Source of the DNA: Nocardioidaceae bacterium
GTDB lineage: Bacteria > Actinomycetota > Actinomycetes > Propionibacteriales > Nocardioidaceae
Direction: 5' to 3'
DNA: 41,252 nucleotides
Assembly: GCA_013697585.1 (NCBI GenBank)
Contig: JACCWP010000207.1
Span: forward strand, 1 to 41,252
Shown here in pieces: positions 30,063-38,343 of the stretch; the stretch's first letter is position 1; each line of letters opens with the position of its first letter. Below the pieces are notes generated by a model. The model worked only from the letters and a program-made list of their open reading frames with translations, was not told the DNA's origin and made no database searches. A program made the position numbers and the translations under genes.

Positions 30063-30120
30063 CCGCTGATCGTGGAACCGTGAGCCGCTGATCGTGGAAC
30101 CGTGAGCCGCTGATCGCCGG
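30063..30120. repeat. 22-bp tandem repeat array C, inverted relative to arrays A and B
   Basis: Two identical 22-base copies (30063, 30085) and a partial third (30107). Read on the minus strand each unit starts GATCAGCGGCT and ends CGGTTCCAC; it matches the array A/B unit at 17-18 of 22 positions, in opposite orientation. It lies between divergent rph and the DUF3618 gene. Confidence 0.88.
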
Positions 30121-30222
30121 AGCGGATGGCGCGGATCGCGGTTGGGGCGGCTGCTGTGCTGGCCGCGTCAGCGCGTGAAACACTTACAGACGACCGCCCG
30201 GCGCCGTATCGAGGAGGACTTT

Positions 30223-30489
30223 GTGCCAGCAGGGCCGAACGACGCAGCGCAGTCGCCGGACGCGATCGTCGACGACATCGAGCACACCCGCGATCAGCTC
30301 GCAGCCACGATTGACGCGCTGGTCGACCGCGCTCACCCCAAGAACATCGCGGCGCGTCAGCTCGCCGCACTCAGGGCGCAGTTCGTGACCGACGATGGGT
30401 CCCTGCGCAAGGATCAGATCGCGAAGCTGGCGGGCGCTGTGGTCGGGCTGGTCGGGGTCGTGCTCGTGATCCGCCGCGTGGCGGGCTGA
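30223..30489 (+). CDS. DUF3618 family small membrane protein
   Basis: 88 residues. GTG at 30223 has a strong ribosome site (GAGGAGG, five bases upstream), preferred over an upstream start. AIVDDIEHTRDQLAATIDAL and VDRAHPKNIAAR are the signature of DUF3618, and the C-terminus is one membrane helix (LAGAVVGLVGVVLVIRRVAG). These proteins are small, tail-anchored and of unknown function. It precedes the GroES-like gene by nine bases, so the two are probably one transcript. Confidence 0.85.
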   Translation: MPAGPNDAAQSPDAIVDDIEHTRDQLAATIDALVDRAHPKNIAARQLAALRAQFVTDDGSLRKDQIAKLAGAVVGLVGVVLVIRRVAG

Positions 30490-30498
30490 GCCGGCGCG

Positions 30499-30837
30499 GT
30501 GACCGCGTTGCCCTCGGAGTCCGACGGGTTGCCGATCCGCATGCTGCACGATCGGGTGCTGGTGTCGCTCGACCGCGACGCCGGCGACCGGCATTCCTCC
30601 GGCGGCATCGTGATCCCCGCGACCGCCACGATGGGTCGCCGGCTGGCGTGGGCGCGGGTCTCGGCGACCGGCCAGCACGTGCGCCAGGTCCAGACTGGCG
30701 ACCGCGTGCTGTTCGACCCCGACGACAAGGCTGAGGTCGAGGTACGCGGCGAGGACTACGTGCTGCTGCGGGAGCGTGACCTGCACGCCATCGCGGCCGA
30801 GCGGATTGAGGACGGCGGTACGGGCCTCTACCTGTAG
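30499..30837 (+). CDS. Stand-alone GroES-like co-chaperonin family protein
   Basis: 112 residues, GTG start. The GroES fold is recognisable: IRMLHDRVLVSLDRDAGDRH, SSGGIVIPATATMGRRLAWA (mobile loop region), RVSATGQHVRQVQTGDRVLF and EVEVRGEDYVLLRERDLHAI. It lacks a groEL partner here and its mobile loop differs from the canonical GGIVLPDTAKEKPQ type, so it is likely a paralogue, not the housekeeping GroES. Paired with DUF3618. Confidence 0.8.
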   Translation: MTALPSESDGLPIRMLHDRVLVSLDRDAGDRHSSGGIVIPATATMGRRLAWARVSATGQHVRQVQTGDRVLFDPDDKAEVEVRGEDYVLLRERDLHAIAAERIEDGGTGLYL

Positions 30838-30877
30838 CCGGCGGCCGTAGCCAAGGTGAGGAGTCGGGCGGGGCGCG

Positions 30878-31354
30878 TCACCGGGCTGTGCAACGGGCGC
30901 ATCGGCCAGAGAGGGCGGCGTGGTGCGGGGCCAGCTCGAAGTCCAGCTCGCGGGCCATCCGCCGGCTCACTGCGGACAGCCACTCCTCGGGGACGTCGAC
31001 AACGGCGCCGCAGCCGACGCACTGGGCGTGCACGTGCCGGTGCGGGGACGAGTCGGTCGTCAGGTGGTAGGTAGTGGAACCGCCGGCGAGGTGTGTGTGC
31101 ACGACGAGCCGAAGCCGGATCAATGTCTCCAACGCCCGATAGACCGACGCGAGGTGCAGGTCCGCTCCGAGCGCCTGGGCACGCTCGGCGACCTGGGCGG
31201 CGGACAGGTGCTCGTCGGTCGCGGCGAGGACAGCGATGACAGCCCGGCGGGGTGCGGTGACGCGCTGGCCCAGGCGGCGCAGCTCGGCCAGGGCCTGGTC
31301 CTCGGCCGTCACCGCGGTGATCGGCGTGGACTCATGGGTGGGGGTGGGTGCCAT
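30878..31354 (-). CDS. Fur/Zur/Nur-family metal-dependent regulator
   Basis: 158 residues. Helix-turn-helix [20 protein letters not shown] and [20 protein letters not shown], then the metal-binding part [20 protein letters not shown] and a C-terminal CARC, giving two CxxC pairs for structural zinc. It is divergent from superoxide dismutase, with 89 bases between starts, so it probably controls that gene by metal status. Which metal (Fe, Zn, Ni or Mn) cannot be told from sequence. It is only distantly like the Fur encoded at 25526. Confidence 0.9.
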   Translation of the reverse strand: MAPTPTHESTPITAVTAEDQALAELRRLGQRVTAPRRAVIAVLAATDEHLSAAQVAERAQALGADLHLASVYRALETLIRLRLVVHTHLAGGSTTYHLTTDSSPHRHVHAQCVGCGAVVDVPEEWLSAVSRRMARELDFELAPHHAALSGRCARCTAR

Positions 31355-31393
31355 TGCGCTCCTGGCTTGCCTGCACTGTCGTCGTGGGACATG

Positions 31394-31409
31394 GTGACAG
31401 AGAAGTCAC
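31394..31409. promoter_or_regulatory. Inverted repeat between Fur-type regulator and sodA
   Basis: GTGAC, six bases AGAGAA, GTCAC: a perfect 5+5 inverted repeat 34 bases before the sodA start. Suitable as the operator for the divergent Fur-type protein; it is not a textbook Fur, Zur or Nur box. Confidence 0.4.
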
Positions 31410-31443
31410 ACCACCGACTTTCACCGATCCCAGGAGGACCAGC

Positions 31444-32067
31444 GTGGCTGAGTACACCGTCCCCGACCTGCCCTACGACTACGGGGCGCTCGAGCCGCAC
31501 ATCGCGGGCCAGATCATGAAGCTGCACCACGACAAGCATCACGCGACGTATGTGACGGGGGCCAACACGGCGCTGGAGAAGATGGCGGATGCGCGCGACC
31601 AGGGTGACCTCGCATCGGTGAACATGCTGGAGAAGAACCTCGCCTTCAACCTCGGCGGGCATGTCAACCACTCGATCTTCTGGCCGAACCTCTCACCTGA
31701 CGGTGGCGACAAGCCGGACGGCGAAGTGGCGTCGCTGATCGACGAGCACTTCGGCTCGTTCGACGGTTTCCGAGCCCACTTCGAGGCGAGCGCCCTGGGC
31801 ATCCAGGGGTCTGGCTGGTCGATACTCGCGTGGGACACGGTCGGCCAGCAGCCGCTGATCTTCCAGCTCTACGACCAGCAGGCCAACGTGCCGGTCGGCA
31901 CCGTCCCGCTGCTGATGCTGGACATGTGGGAGCACGCGTTCTACCTGCAGTACCAGAACGTCAAGGCCGACTACGTCAAGGCATGGTGGAACGTCGTCAA
32001 CTGGTCTGACGTAGCGGCCCGGCTCGGTCGAGCACGGACGTCAACCGCGGGGCTCATCACGCCCTGA
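31444..32067 (+). CDS. sodA: Superoxide dismutase, Fe/Mn type
   Basis: 207 residues from a GTG with AGGAGG eight bases upstream. N-terminal [20 protein letters not shown]; metal ligands H28 in [14 protein letters not shown], a second His in [12 protein letters not shown] (about residue 76), and Asp and His in [30 protein letters not shown] is the typical Fe/Mn-SOD active-site support. No signal peptide; probably cytoplasmic, although such enzymes can be exported in actinobacteria. Slightly extended C-terminus ([12 protein letters not shown]). Confidence 0.96.
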   Translation: MAEYTVPDLPYDYGALEPHIAGQIMKLHHDKHHATYVTGANTALEKMADARDQGDLASVNMLEKNLAFNLGGHVNHSIFWPNLSPDGGDKPDGEVASLIDEHFGSFDGFRAHFEASALGIQGSGWSILAWDTVGQQPLIFQLYDQQANVPVGTVPLLMLDMWEHAFYLQYQNVKADYVKAWWNVVNWSDVAARLGRARTSTAGLITP

Positions 32068-32185
32068 CCCAATCTGAGTGTTCGCCCACCGGGCAGGCAC
32101 GGCTCGTGCGAGCGTTGGCGTGCGGCTCCGGGTTCTGCTGTCCCCCATCGGGACCCGGGGCCGCCTGGCGCTCGGATATGAGGGC

Positions 32186-32225
32186 GGCGCCCCGCCGGCA
32201 CAGGGGGTGGGTTCGGCGGGGCGCC
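32186..32225. terminator. Perfect 12-bp hairpin between convergent sodA and a secreted-protein gene
   Basis: GGCGCCCCGCCG (32186-32197) and CGGCGGGGCGCC (32214-32225) form a perfect stem around a 16-base loop. Position suits a shared terminator. It lies in the 396-base gene-free stretch 32068-32463, where I see no coding region. Confidence 0.6.
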
Positions 32226-32341
32226 TTGAAAGAGCGGAGCCATGCGCCAGATCCTCCGCTCCCTCCACCGATGAGTGTGACGCGCCGCCCACCAGAATGC
32301 ACGCCGTACCCCGGCCTGCGTGTGCACAGCCGTCACCCGAC

Positions 32342-32380
32342 TGCGGAACTGGCGGCACCCCCCATTGCGGAACTGGCGGC
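32342..32380. repeat. Direct repeat of TGCGGAACTGGCGGC, period 24
   Basis: Two identical 15-base copies begin at 32342 and 32366. The core GCGGAACTGGCGG recurs, reverse-complemented, within the hairpin after vapC (about 5047-5060). Confidence 0.85.
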
Positions 32381-32463
32381 GACACGCAGGCGACACGCCG
32401 AGGTGAGCAGCACCCTTCCGCCGGATCGCGAGCGCCGGCGGGCTTGCTGTCAGCGCGGAAGCT

Positions 32464-33717
32464 CTACAGGAACCGGGCAACGATCGGGCAGTTGACCACG
32501 ATCTCGGTCGAGCCGAACGGCGCGCCGTCCTCACCGGTGATGTGGCCGCCCGCGACGAGGTCCAGGTACTGGAACTCGTCGATGATGCGGGCGCGGTAGC
32601 CCTTGCGGATGGCCTTGTCGGTCCAGAAGCCGAGGTTAAGGTCCCAGGCCGGGCTGTAGTCGTTGGAGACGGTGGGGATGCCACCGATGACGTGCAGCGG
32701 GTCACCTTCGCCCAGCACGGCGCTGTTGAGACCCTGCCGCTGCGGGTTCTTGGCGCCGGTCGGCCCGTTTGCCGTGACGAACAGCCGCTCGATCGCGCTG
32801 AACGCACTGTCGTCGCGGCCGACAGGAAGGTCACCGATCGCCGGAGCGAACGTGCCGCTGTCCAGTGTGGCAACGACAGGGTCGGACGCCTCGGTGCTGA
32901 TGTAGGTCGACGGCTTCGCAAAGCTGAAGATCTGGGTCGTGTCCAGGGTCACGGTGCCTTGGCCGTTGCTCGGCGCCTTGGGGCAGATCCTGACCACCCG
33001 GTCGTGCACCAGGCTGTGGTCGACATCGCCCTTGCAGAACTTGAGCTGCTTGGCACCCACGTCGTACGCGACAACGGGCGCGTTGTAGATCGGGGTGCCC
33101 GGCGCGTTGACGACCTGCACGTACGGCGTGTACGTGGCGTCCCCAACCGACCCCGGGCGCGCCACCTTCGGCGGGAAGGCGTTCGGCGCATCCCCCGGCA
33201 CCAGTACGCGCCTCGGGCTGAAGTCCACCGCTCCGGTCTCGAATATCAGGCTGGTATCCGCCTGCAGCCAAGCCTCACGCACCGCGCTGCCCACGTTTGC
33301 GTACGCCAGCTTCGCCGAGAAGTTCAGCCCGAGCGCGTCCGCGTTGTCTTGGTCGGTGGTGTCGGTGAGGATGAACCAGACGTTCGTCCCGTCCTTGTCG
33401 TGGCCACGATAGAGAGGCAGCGTCGTCGTTCCCGCCTTGGCGTTGACCGAGCCCGCCTTGAGCAGCTCGACTGGACCGACCAGCGATTCGTTGTTCTCCG
33501 AGAAGCTCTCAGACGCGGGCGGGCCGAAGTAGGTCTGCGGAATCTCGGTCCCGGTTGACGGCGGTTCCGGGGGAGTCGGGTCGTCGGCCCGCGACGGAAG
33601 GACTCCAAAGGCCAGCGCGCCCACCGGGATCGTGACCAGCGCGGCAGTGACCCACCTGGCGCGGCGTCGCCCGATACGAGCGGTGGGTGGGGGGATTGGC
33701 ATGCGGTGACGGTGCAT
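32464..33717 (-). CDS. Secreted protein of unknown function
   Basis: 417 residues from an ATG with AAGGAG seven bases upstream. An Arg-rich N-terminus (RIGRRRARWVTAALVTIPVG) and hydrophobic core ending near FGVLPSRADDP is a signal peptide, possibly Tat-like. The mature part opens with a Pro/Glu-rich linker and then TYFGPPASESFSENNESLVG. It contains WFILTDTTDQDNADALGLNF, repeated strand-rich segments and only two visible Cys (FCKGDVDHS, RICPKAPS) plus one near the end (VNCPIVARFL). No catalytic motif is recognised. It follows the sensor-kinase gene on the same strand after 138 bases, so it may be an output or partner of that system. Confidence 0.75.
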   Translation of the reverse strand: MHRHRMPIPPPTARIGRRRARWVTAALVTIPVGALAFGVLPSRADDPTPPEPPSTGTEIPQTYFGPPASESFSENNESLVGPVELLKAGSVNAKAGTTTLPLYRGHDKDGTNVWFILTDTTDQDNADALGLNFSAKLAYANVGSAVREAWLQADTSLIFETGAVDFSPRRVLVPGDAPNAFPPKVARPGSVGDATYTPYVQVVNAPGTPIYNAPVVAYDVGAKQLKFCKGDVDHSLVHDRVVRICPKAPSNGQGTVTLDTTQIFSFAKPSTYISTEASDPVVATLDSGTFAPAIGDLPVGRDDSAFSAIERLFVTANGPTGAKNPQRQGLNSAVLGEGDPLHVIGGIPTVSNDYSPAWDLNLGFWTDKAIRKGYRARIIDEFQYLDLVAGGHITGEDGAPFGSTEIVVNCPIVARFL

Positions 33718-33784
33718 TGGGGGCTCCTTGTCCACGGGGCCCTGACGGTTCGTGGCCCTCACCGGAGCCTGGCTGGCAGATCTT

Positions 33785-33804
33785 GCGCGCGGCTTGCCGC
33801 GCGC
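33785..33804. terminator. Short-loop GC hairpin between kinase and secreted-protein genes
   Basis: GCGCGCGGC-TT-GCCGCGCGC, a perfect 9-bp stem in the 138-base gap. It may be a terminator or attenuator after the kinase gene, or part of the leader of the secreted-protein gene. GTTACGCG-like sequences flank it at about 33814 and 33850. Confidence 0.45.
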
Positions 33805-33855
33805 GTACGAAGTGTTACGCGCGCCTTGCATCTTCTGGAACGCGTGCCAATCGCG

Positions 33856-35106
33856 TTACAGGGGCAACAGCACGGCGAAGCGGGCGCCGCCGGGTGCACT
33901 CTCCGCGCTGATGTGTCCACCCAGGGACTCGACGATGCGTTGGGCCAGCGCCAGCCCCAGACCCGCCCCGGGGCCGTGGCGGGCGCGGTCCCCGCGGAAG
34001 AACGGGTCGAACACCTTGCCGAGGTCGGCCGGCGAAATGCCGCTCCCAGTGTCTTCCACGGCGAGCTCGAGCCAGTCGTCGCGACGGGCGACGGCCAGCC
34101 GGACGGTCCCATCAGCTGGTGTGTGCTGTACGGCGTTGAGCAGCAGGTTGAGCAGCACTCGCTCCAGTCGCGGCGAGCAGACCACGTCGGCCGCGCCGCC
34201 CACCTCCGTGACGAGGCGCAGACCCTTCTCGGCGGCGGGCGTGGCGACGGTAGCCAACGCTGTATCGACCAGCTCTCCGAGCCGGGCCGTCCGGGTCTCG
34301 GCCGCAATGGCGCCTGCCTCCAGCTGAGCCAGCTCGAACAAGTCATCCACGAGCCGGCTCAGCTGACCTACCGACCGTCGCATCTCGAACGAGTAGCGCC
34401 GCAGACTGGCCGGGTCGTCGATCACCTCGTCCGCCACGGCCTCGACCATGGCCCGCAGGCTGGCCAATGGCGTACGCAGATCGTGAGACACCGCCGAGAT
34501 GAGATCCCGTCGGACCGCCTCCGCGTGTCGTTCGCGCTCCTGGGCCTGTTGCAGCTGCTCGGCCATTTCGTCGAGCGTGCGGCCGAGCATTGCGAGTTCT
34601 CGGCCGCCACTTGCGACGGTCTCGTCGTCCCGTCCGGTCGTGCGCGCGGAGAGGTCGCCGCTGCCTAGATCCCGGGCTGCGATCTCGAGCCGGGTCACCG
34701 CTGCGGCGGTGGACCGACCGAGCAACAAGGCGACGGCTGTACCGACGGCCACCGAGTAGACCAGCAGGACTCCGAGCAGGGTTGCGTCATGCACGTTCAC
34801 GAACATCGCCCAGGAGAGGACGACGAGGTTGGCCAGGGCAAAGCACGACGCCAGCGCAGCAACAGCACCGAAGCGCTGGCGTAGACTGGCGTCGCCGAGC
34901 AGCCGGTCGACCAACGCCGCGGCGGCGAGGGAGGTCACGATGGCCGGTCCCAGCAGACCCAGCAGCTGTTCCACGGCGCCGGCCCGCATCCCGACCGTCG
35001 CCGCAACCGCGACCGCGCCGAGCGCACCGGCCACCGTCACGGCACCCGGAAGCATCAGCACCCGAACCCGCACGAGCCACCCTCGACCCGGCGCGGGGCC
35101 GGTCAC
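33856..35106 (-). CDS. Membrane sensor histidine kinase
   Basis: 416 residues from a GTG that overlaps the response-regulator stop. Four membrane helices (about 17-38, 48-67, 80-102, 108-130) with almost no extracellular loop, a HAMP-like linker (RLEIAARDLGSGDLSARTTG), then the HisKA domain with H208 in ISAVSHDLRTPLASLRAM and an ATPase domain with N box LLLNLLLNAVQHTP, DTGSGISP and GAGLGLALAQRIVE. The lack of a sensor loop suggests it detects a signal in or at the membrane, as in intramembrane-sensing kinases. Works with the regulator encoded directly upstream. Confidence 0.93.
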   Translation of the reverse strand: MTGPAPGRGWLVRVRVLMLPGAVTVAGALGAVAVAATVGMRAGAVEQLLGLLGPAIVTSLAAAALVDRLLGDASLRQRFGAVAALASCFALANLVVLSWAMFVNVHDATLLGVLLVYSVAVGTAVALLLGRSTAAAVTRLEIAARDLGSGDLSARTTGRDDETVASGGRELAMLGRTLDEMAEQLQQAQERERHAEAVRRDLISAVSHDLRTPLASLRAMVEAVADEVIDDPASLRRYSFEMRRSVGQLSRLVDDLFELAQLEAGAIAAETRTARLGELVDTALATVATPAAEKGLRLVTEVGGAADVVCSPRLERVLLNLLLNAVQHTPADGTVRLAVARRDDWLELAVEDTGSGISPADLGKVFDPFFRGDRARHGPGAGLGLALAQRIVESLGGHISAESAPGGARFAVLLPL

Positions 35107-35813
35107 GACTCGAACCGGTACCCGACGCCCCACACGGTGATCAGGTTCCGCGGCATGGACGGATCTTCCTCGATCTTCTCCCGCAGCCGACGAACATGCA
35201 CGGTCACGGTCGAGGTGTCGCCGGGCCAGGTGAAGCCCCACACCTGTTCCAGCAGCTGGGCGCGACTGAATGTCCGCCCTGTCCGCTCCGCGAGGAACGC
35301 GACCAGGTCGAACTCCTTGCGGGTGAGCCGCAGGTCGCGACCATCGCGGCACACCCGCCGACGGCCCACGTCGAGGCTCAGTGCGCCGATCTGTCGCACG
35401 CGGTCGACGGTGGCGATCTCGTCCACGCTTCGGTGAGCCGTGGCGCGGCGCAGCACCGCTCGGACCCTGGCGACGACCTCCTGGGGGGAGAAGGGCTTGC
35501 TGACGTAGTCGTCGGCGCCGACCTCGAGCCCGACGATTCTGTCGGTCTCGCTGCCACGTGCCGTCAGCATGATCACCGGCGTGTCCGCGTGCGCTCGCAG
35601 CCTGCGCAGCACCTCGAACCCGTCCACGCGCGGGAGCATGAGGTCGAGAACGACGAGGTCGGCGCCGACACTGTCGAGCTGGCGCAAGGCATCGGTCCCG
35701 TCGATGGCTTGGTCCACCTCGAACCCCGCCCGCTCCAGGTACCGGCCGAGCACTTCGCGCACCATCGGCTCGTCGTCGACGACGAGCACCCGTGTCGGCA
35801 CGGTGGTGGTCAC
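35103..35813 (-). CDS. OmpR/PhoB-family response regulator
   Basis: 236 residues. Receiver domain with acidic pair VDDEP, phosphorylation site D57 in DLVVLDLMLPRVDGFEVLRR, Thr/Ala in MLTARGSE and Lys in DYVSKPFSP. C-terminal winged-helix effector LRLTRKEFDLVAFLAERTGR and STVTVHVRRLREKIEEDP, ending ITVWGVGYRFES. Coupled by a four-base overlap to the kinase. It lies 30 bases after the beta-propeller gene, so all may share a transcript. Confidence 0.95.
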   Translation of the reverse strand: MTTTVPTRVLVVDDEPMVREVLGRYLERAGFEVDQAIDGTDALRQLDSVGADLVVLDLMLPRVDGFEVLRRLRAHADTPVIMLTARGSETDRIVGLEVGADDYVSKPFSPQEVVARVRAVLRRATAHRSVDEIATVDRVRQIGALSLDVGRRRVCRDGRDLRLTRKEFDLVAFLAERTGRTFSRAQLLEQVWGFTWPGDTSTVTVHVRRLREKIEEDPSMPRNLITVWGVGYRFES

Positions 35814-35843
35814 TGGTTCATGATGGTCGACAAGGCTGGTCGG

Positions 35844-37061
35844 TCAGTACACCGCCAGGCCGGAGGCCCCGTCGGCAACTGGGAGACCGCCGGTGACGAC
35901 ACCCCCCGGAACGAGTCCGCCGTCATCGCGGACCCGGAAAGTGGCCACCCCGCCCGTGCCCCTCAGCAGCAGGTAGAGATGGCGACTGTTGGGACGCAGC
36001 GCGAGGTCAACGGGTTGGCTGTCGATCCCGAGGAATGCGGCATTGCCCTCGATGAGGCGGACTTCGCCGCCCTCCTTGATGCGATAGCTGGAGATTGTGC
36101 CACTGCCGAAGTTTGCCGTATAGGCATAGCGCCCGTCGCGGGTGATGACAATCCAGCACGAGTCCGTCTGCCGGTTGCGGATGGAGCCGGTGGTCACGTC
36201 GAGCGCGCCGCCCTCGGCAACTTGGTACGAGGAGACCGCTGATCTGCGGGGCGCGGCATTGAAGGACTCGACGACAAGAAGACGGTGATTGTTGCGGAAC
36301 GCCAAGCTGAATGGTCGAAGGCCGTACGATGCGGCCCGTCGCGGAACGGCGTTGGTCCGGCCATTGTCGCGCACTCGGAAAACGTCGATGGCATTCCGTG
36401 GGGACAATGCAACGTTCGTTGTCTTCTGAGTGACGAGGAGCAGACGACCGTCGGGACTGAACTCGATCTGGCCTGGGACCGCGATCGGCGAGCTGAGCAA
36501 CCGGAACGATCGCCGCAGGGGGCTCAGCGTGCCATCGGGAGCGACCTTGAAGCCGAGGATGCCGTTGCCCGCGACCGAACCGTCCAGGGCGTAGAGCAGG
36601 TTGCCGTGCAGCGTGAGACTGTTTGGCAGGTCGCCGGCATAGACCTTCTGCATGAAGGTGAGATGCGTTCCCTCGACGGAGAAGACGCTGATGTTGTCGC
36701 TGCCGGCGTTTGCCGCGTACAGGAATTGATGGTCGCTGCTCAGCTGCAACGCCCCCTGCGTGTCCAGGTCGGTGCCGATTCCGGTCCCGCGTGTGGGCAC
36801 ACTGCCTACCCGGGTCAGGGCGCCCATGGGTCCGCGCCGGTAGGTGATGATCCGGTTGCCGGTGCTGACGTTGGTCATCGCGAATGCGGCGCCGCCGTTG
36901 GACGCGCGCTCTCGGTATGGGGCGCTGTCGACCGCCGTGCTTCCGTGAGCCGACGACAGCGCGGCCAAGCCAAGAAGTGTGATCAGGACCAATACCCCCG
37001 CGCCGAACCTGAACTGGAAGGGTACGACCGCCTTGCCTCGCAGTATTGCCGATCTGCTCAT
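35844..37061 (-). CDS. Secreted seven-bladed beta-propeller, lactonase-like
   Basis: 405 residues. Signal peptide FGAGVLVLITLLGLAALSSA. The mature part repeats blades with the pattern SxDxRxLYxANxGSDNIS, for example QLSSDHQFLYAANAGSDNIS, FSPDGRLLLVTQKTTN, VITRDGRYAYTANFGSGTIS and LALRPNSRHLYLLLRGTGGV, as in the 6-phosphogluconolactonase-like/YncE propellers. Being exported it is unlikely to be the pentose-phosphate enzyme. Its base composition is visibly less GC-rich than its neighbours, suggesting acquisition. It lies upstream of the two-component genes on the same strand. Confidence 0.82.
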   Translation of the reverse strand: MSRSAILRGKAVVPFQFRFGAGVLVLITLLGLAALSSAHGSTAVDSAPYRERASNGGAAFAMTNVSTGNRIITYRRGPMGALTRVGSVPTRGTGIGTDLDTQGALQLSSDHQFLYAANAGSDNISVFSVEGTHLTFMQKVYAGDLPNSLTLHGNLLYALDGSVAGNGILGFKVAPDGTLSPLRRSFRLLSSPIAVPGQIEFSPDGRLLLVTQKTTNVALSPRNAIDVFRVRDNGRTNAVPRRAASYGLRPFSLAFRNNHRLLVVESFNAAPRRSAVSSYQVAEGGALDVTTGSIRNRQTDSCWIVITRDGRYAYTANFGSGTISSYRIKEGGEVRLIEGNAAFLGIDSQPVDLALRPNSRHLYLLLRGTGGVATFRVRDDGGLVPGGVVTGGLPVADGASGLAVY

Positions 37062-37285
37062 ACTCGTTGTCCCGTCCTCTTCACGACCGTGGGCATGCGT
37101 TGACGGCGTGGCATTCGACTACTTGCCCCTCCGGGGCAACATCTGTGACTCTGGCCGTCGACCGCAGTTTGCCTCATTCCGCAGCAACAGGGCCCGGATG
37201 AATCCTTACAACTTTCTGACATTTCATGGGCGGGCGGGGTGGGTGAGGAGCGTGAGACGGCTGAGTGACCTGAGAGCATCGGCGG

Positions 37286-38161
37286 ATGGCTGACGACCTG
37301 GGCGCCATAGCCGACGAGCTGTACGCGCTGCCCGCCGAGGGCTTCGTCGCCGCGCGCGACGACCGTGCCAAGCAGGTACGCGCCGCCGGCCACCGCGACC
37401 TGGCCAGCCAGGTCGGGGCCTTGCCCAAGCCGTCTGCTGCCGCGTGGCTGGTCAACCAGCTCGCCCGCCGCAGGCCGGACGCGGTCGAGCAGCTGGTGGA
37501 GCTGGGCGACGAGCTGCGGCACGCGCAACAGAGCCTGGACGGTGACCAGATGCGGGCGCTCAACCGCCAGCGCCAGCAGGTGGTCCGCGCGTTTGCCCGG
37601 CAGGTGGCGCAGCTGGCCGAGGAGCTCGACCGACCTCTGAGCGATGCGGTCGCCCACCAGGTCGAAGACACGCTGCGTACCGCCGTGGCTGATGCCGACG
37701 CGGGCCAGGCGCTGCTCAGCGGACGGCTGACGGCGGCGTTGTCCTACGTCGGCATGGGCGCGGTCGACGTGTCCGCGGCGGTAGCCGTACCCGGTCCGCG
37801 CAAGGCCAAGCGGGCCCGCACGACGGCCTCTGCGGGCCAGGACGAGGTCGCCGTGGCGCGGGAGCGGCATCGCGGGGCAGCCCGTGAGGCACTCGCCGAC
37901 GCCGAGCACGCGGCCGAGCAGGCTGCGGCGTTGTTCGAGCGGAGCGACCAACGAGTACATGAGCTCGTGGAGCAGCGCGATCGGCTGCTGGGGCAGGCAG
38001 CCGCGATGCGCTCCGATCTCGTGCAGGTCGAGGCACGGGCCGCAGAGGCGGCGAGCGAGCACGCCGACGCCGAGCAGGCCCGCGACGACGCTGCTGCAGT
38101 CGCCGAGGCTGCGCGGGAGGCACTCGCGCGGGCGAGGAGCGAGCTCGACGACCTGGGCTGA
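37286..38161 (+). CDS. Coiled-coil protein of unknown function
   Basis: 291 residues starting MADDLGAIADELYALPAEGF. The first 160 residues are helical and include KPSAAAWLVNQLARRRPDAV, a segment that recurs in similar uncharacterised actinobacterial proteins. From about residue 185 to the end it is one long Ala/Glu/Arg-rich coiled coil (RHRGAAREALADAEHAAEQA onward). No membrane segment, signal peptide or catalytic motif. Single gene, divergent from the propeller gene. A structural or scaffolding role is only a guess. Confidence 0.75.
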   Translation: MADDLGAIADELYALPAEGFVAARDDRAKQVRAAGHRDLASQVGALPKPSAAAWLVNQLARRRPDAVEQLVELGDELRHAQQSLDGDQMRALNRQRQQVVRAFARQVAQLAEELDRPLSDAVAHQVEDTLRTAVADADAGQALLSGRLTAALSYVGMGAVDVSAAVAVPGPRKAKRARTTASAGQDEVAVARERHRGAAREALADAEHAAEQAAALFERSDQRVHELVEQRDRLLGQAAAMRSDLVQVEARAAEAASEHADAEQARDDAAAVAEAAREALARARSELDDLG

Positions 38162-38343
38162 TGGGTCGGGAAGGGCCATCCGGCCACCCGTACCAGCCAG
38201 GCCACATCGGTGGGGGTGATCGTGTCGTCGTAGCAGCCTGCGACCGAGTCCCGGCTTCCGGGCACGGTTGTGACGATCTGCAACGACCGGGTCGCGCCGA
38301 GGTCGCCGCGGGGTCCAGGCACCGGCGAGCAGTCCCTACCCGG

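Noticed and set aside
38162-38343. Minus-strand segment reading SRDSVAGCYDDTITPTDVAW as a gene remnant
   Set aside because: Short, no recognisable family and no start or ribosome site; could be chance.
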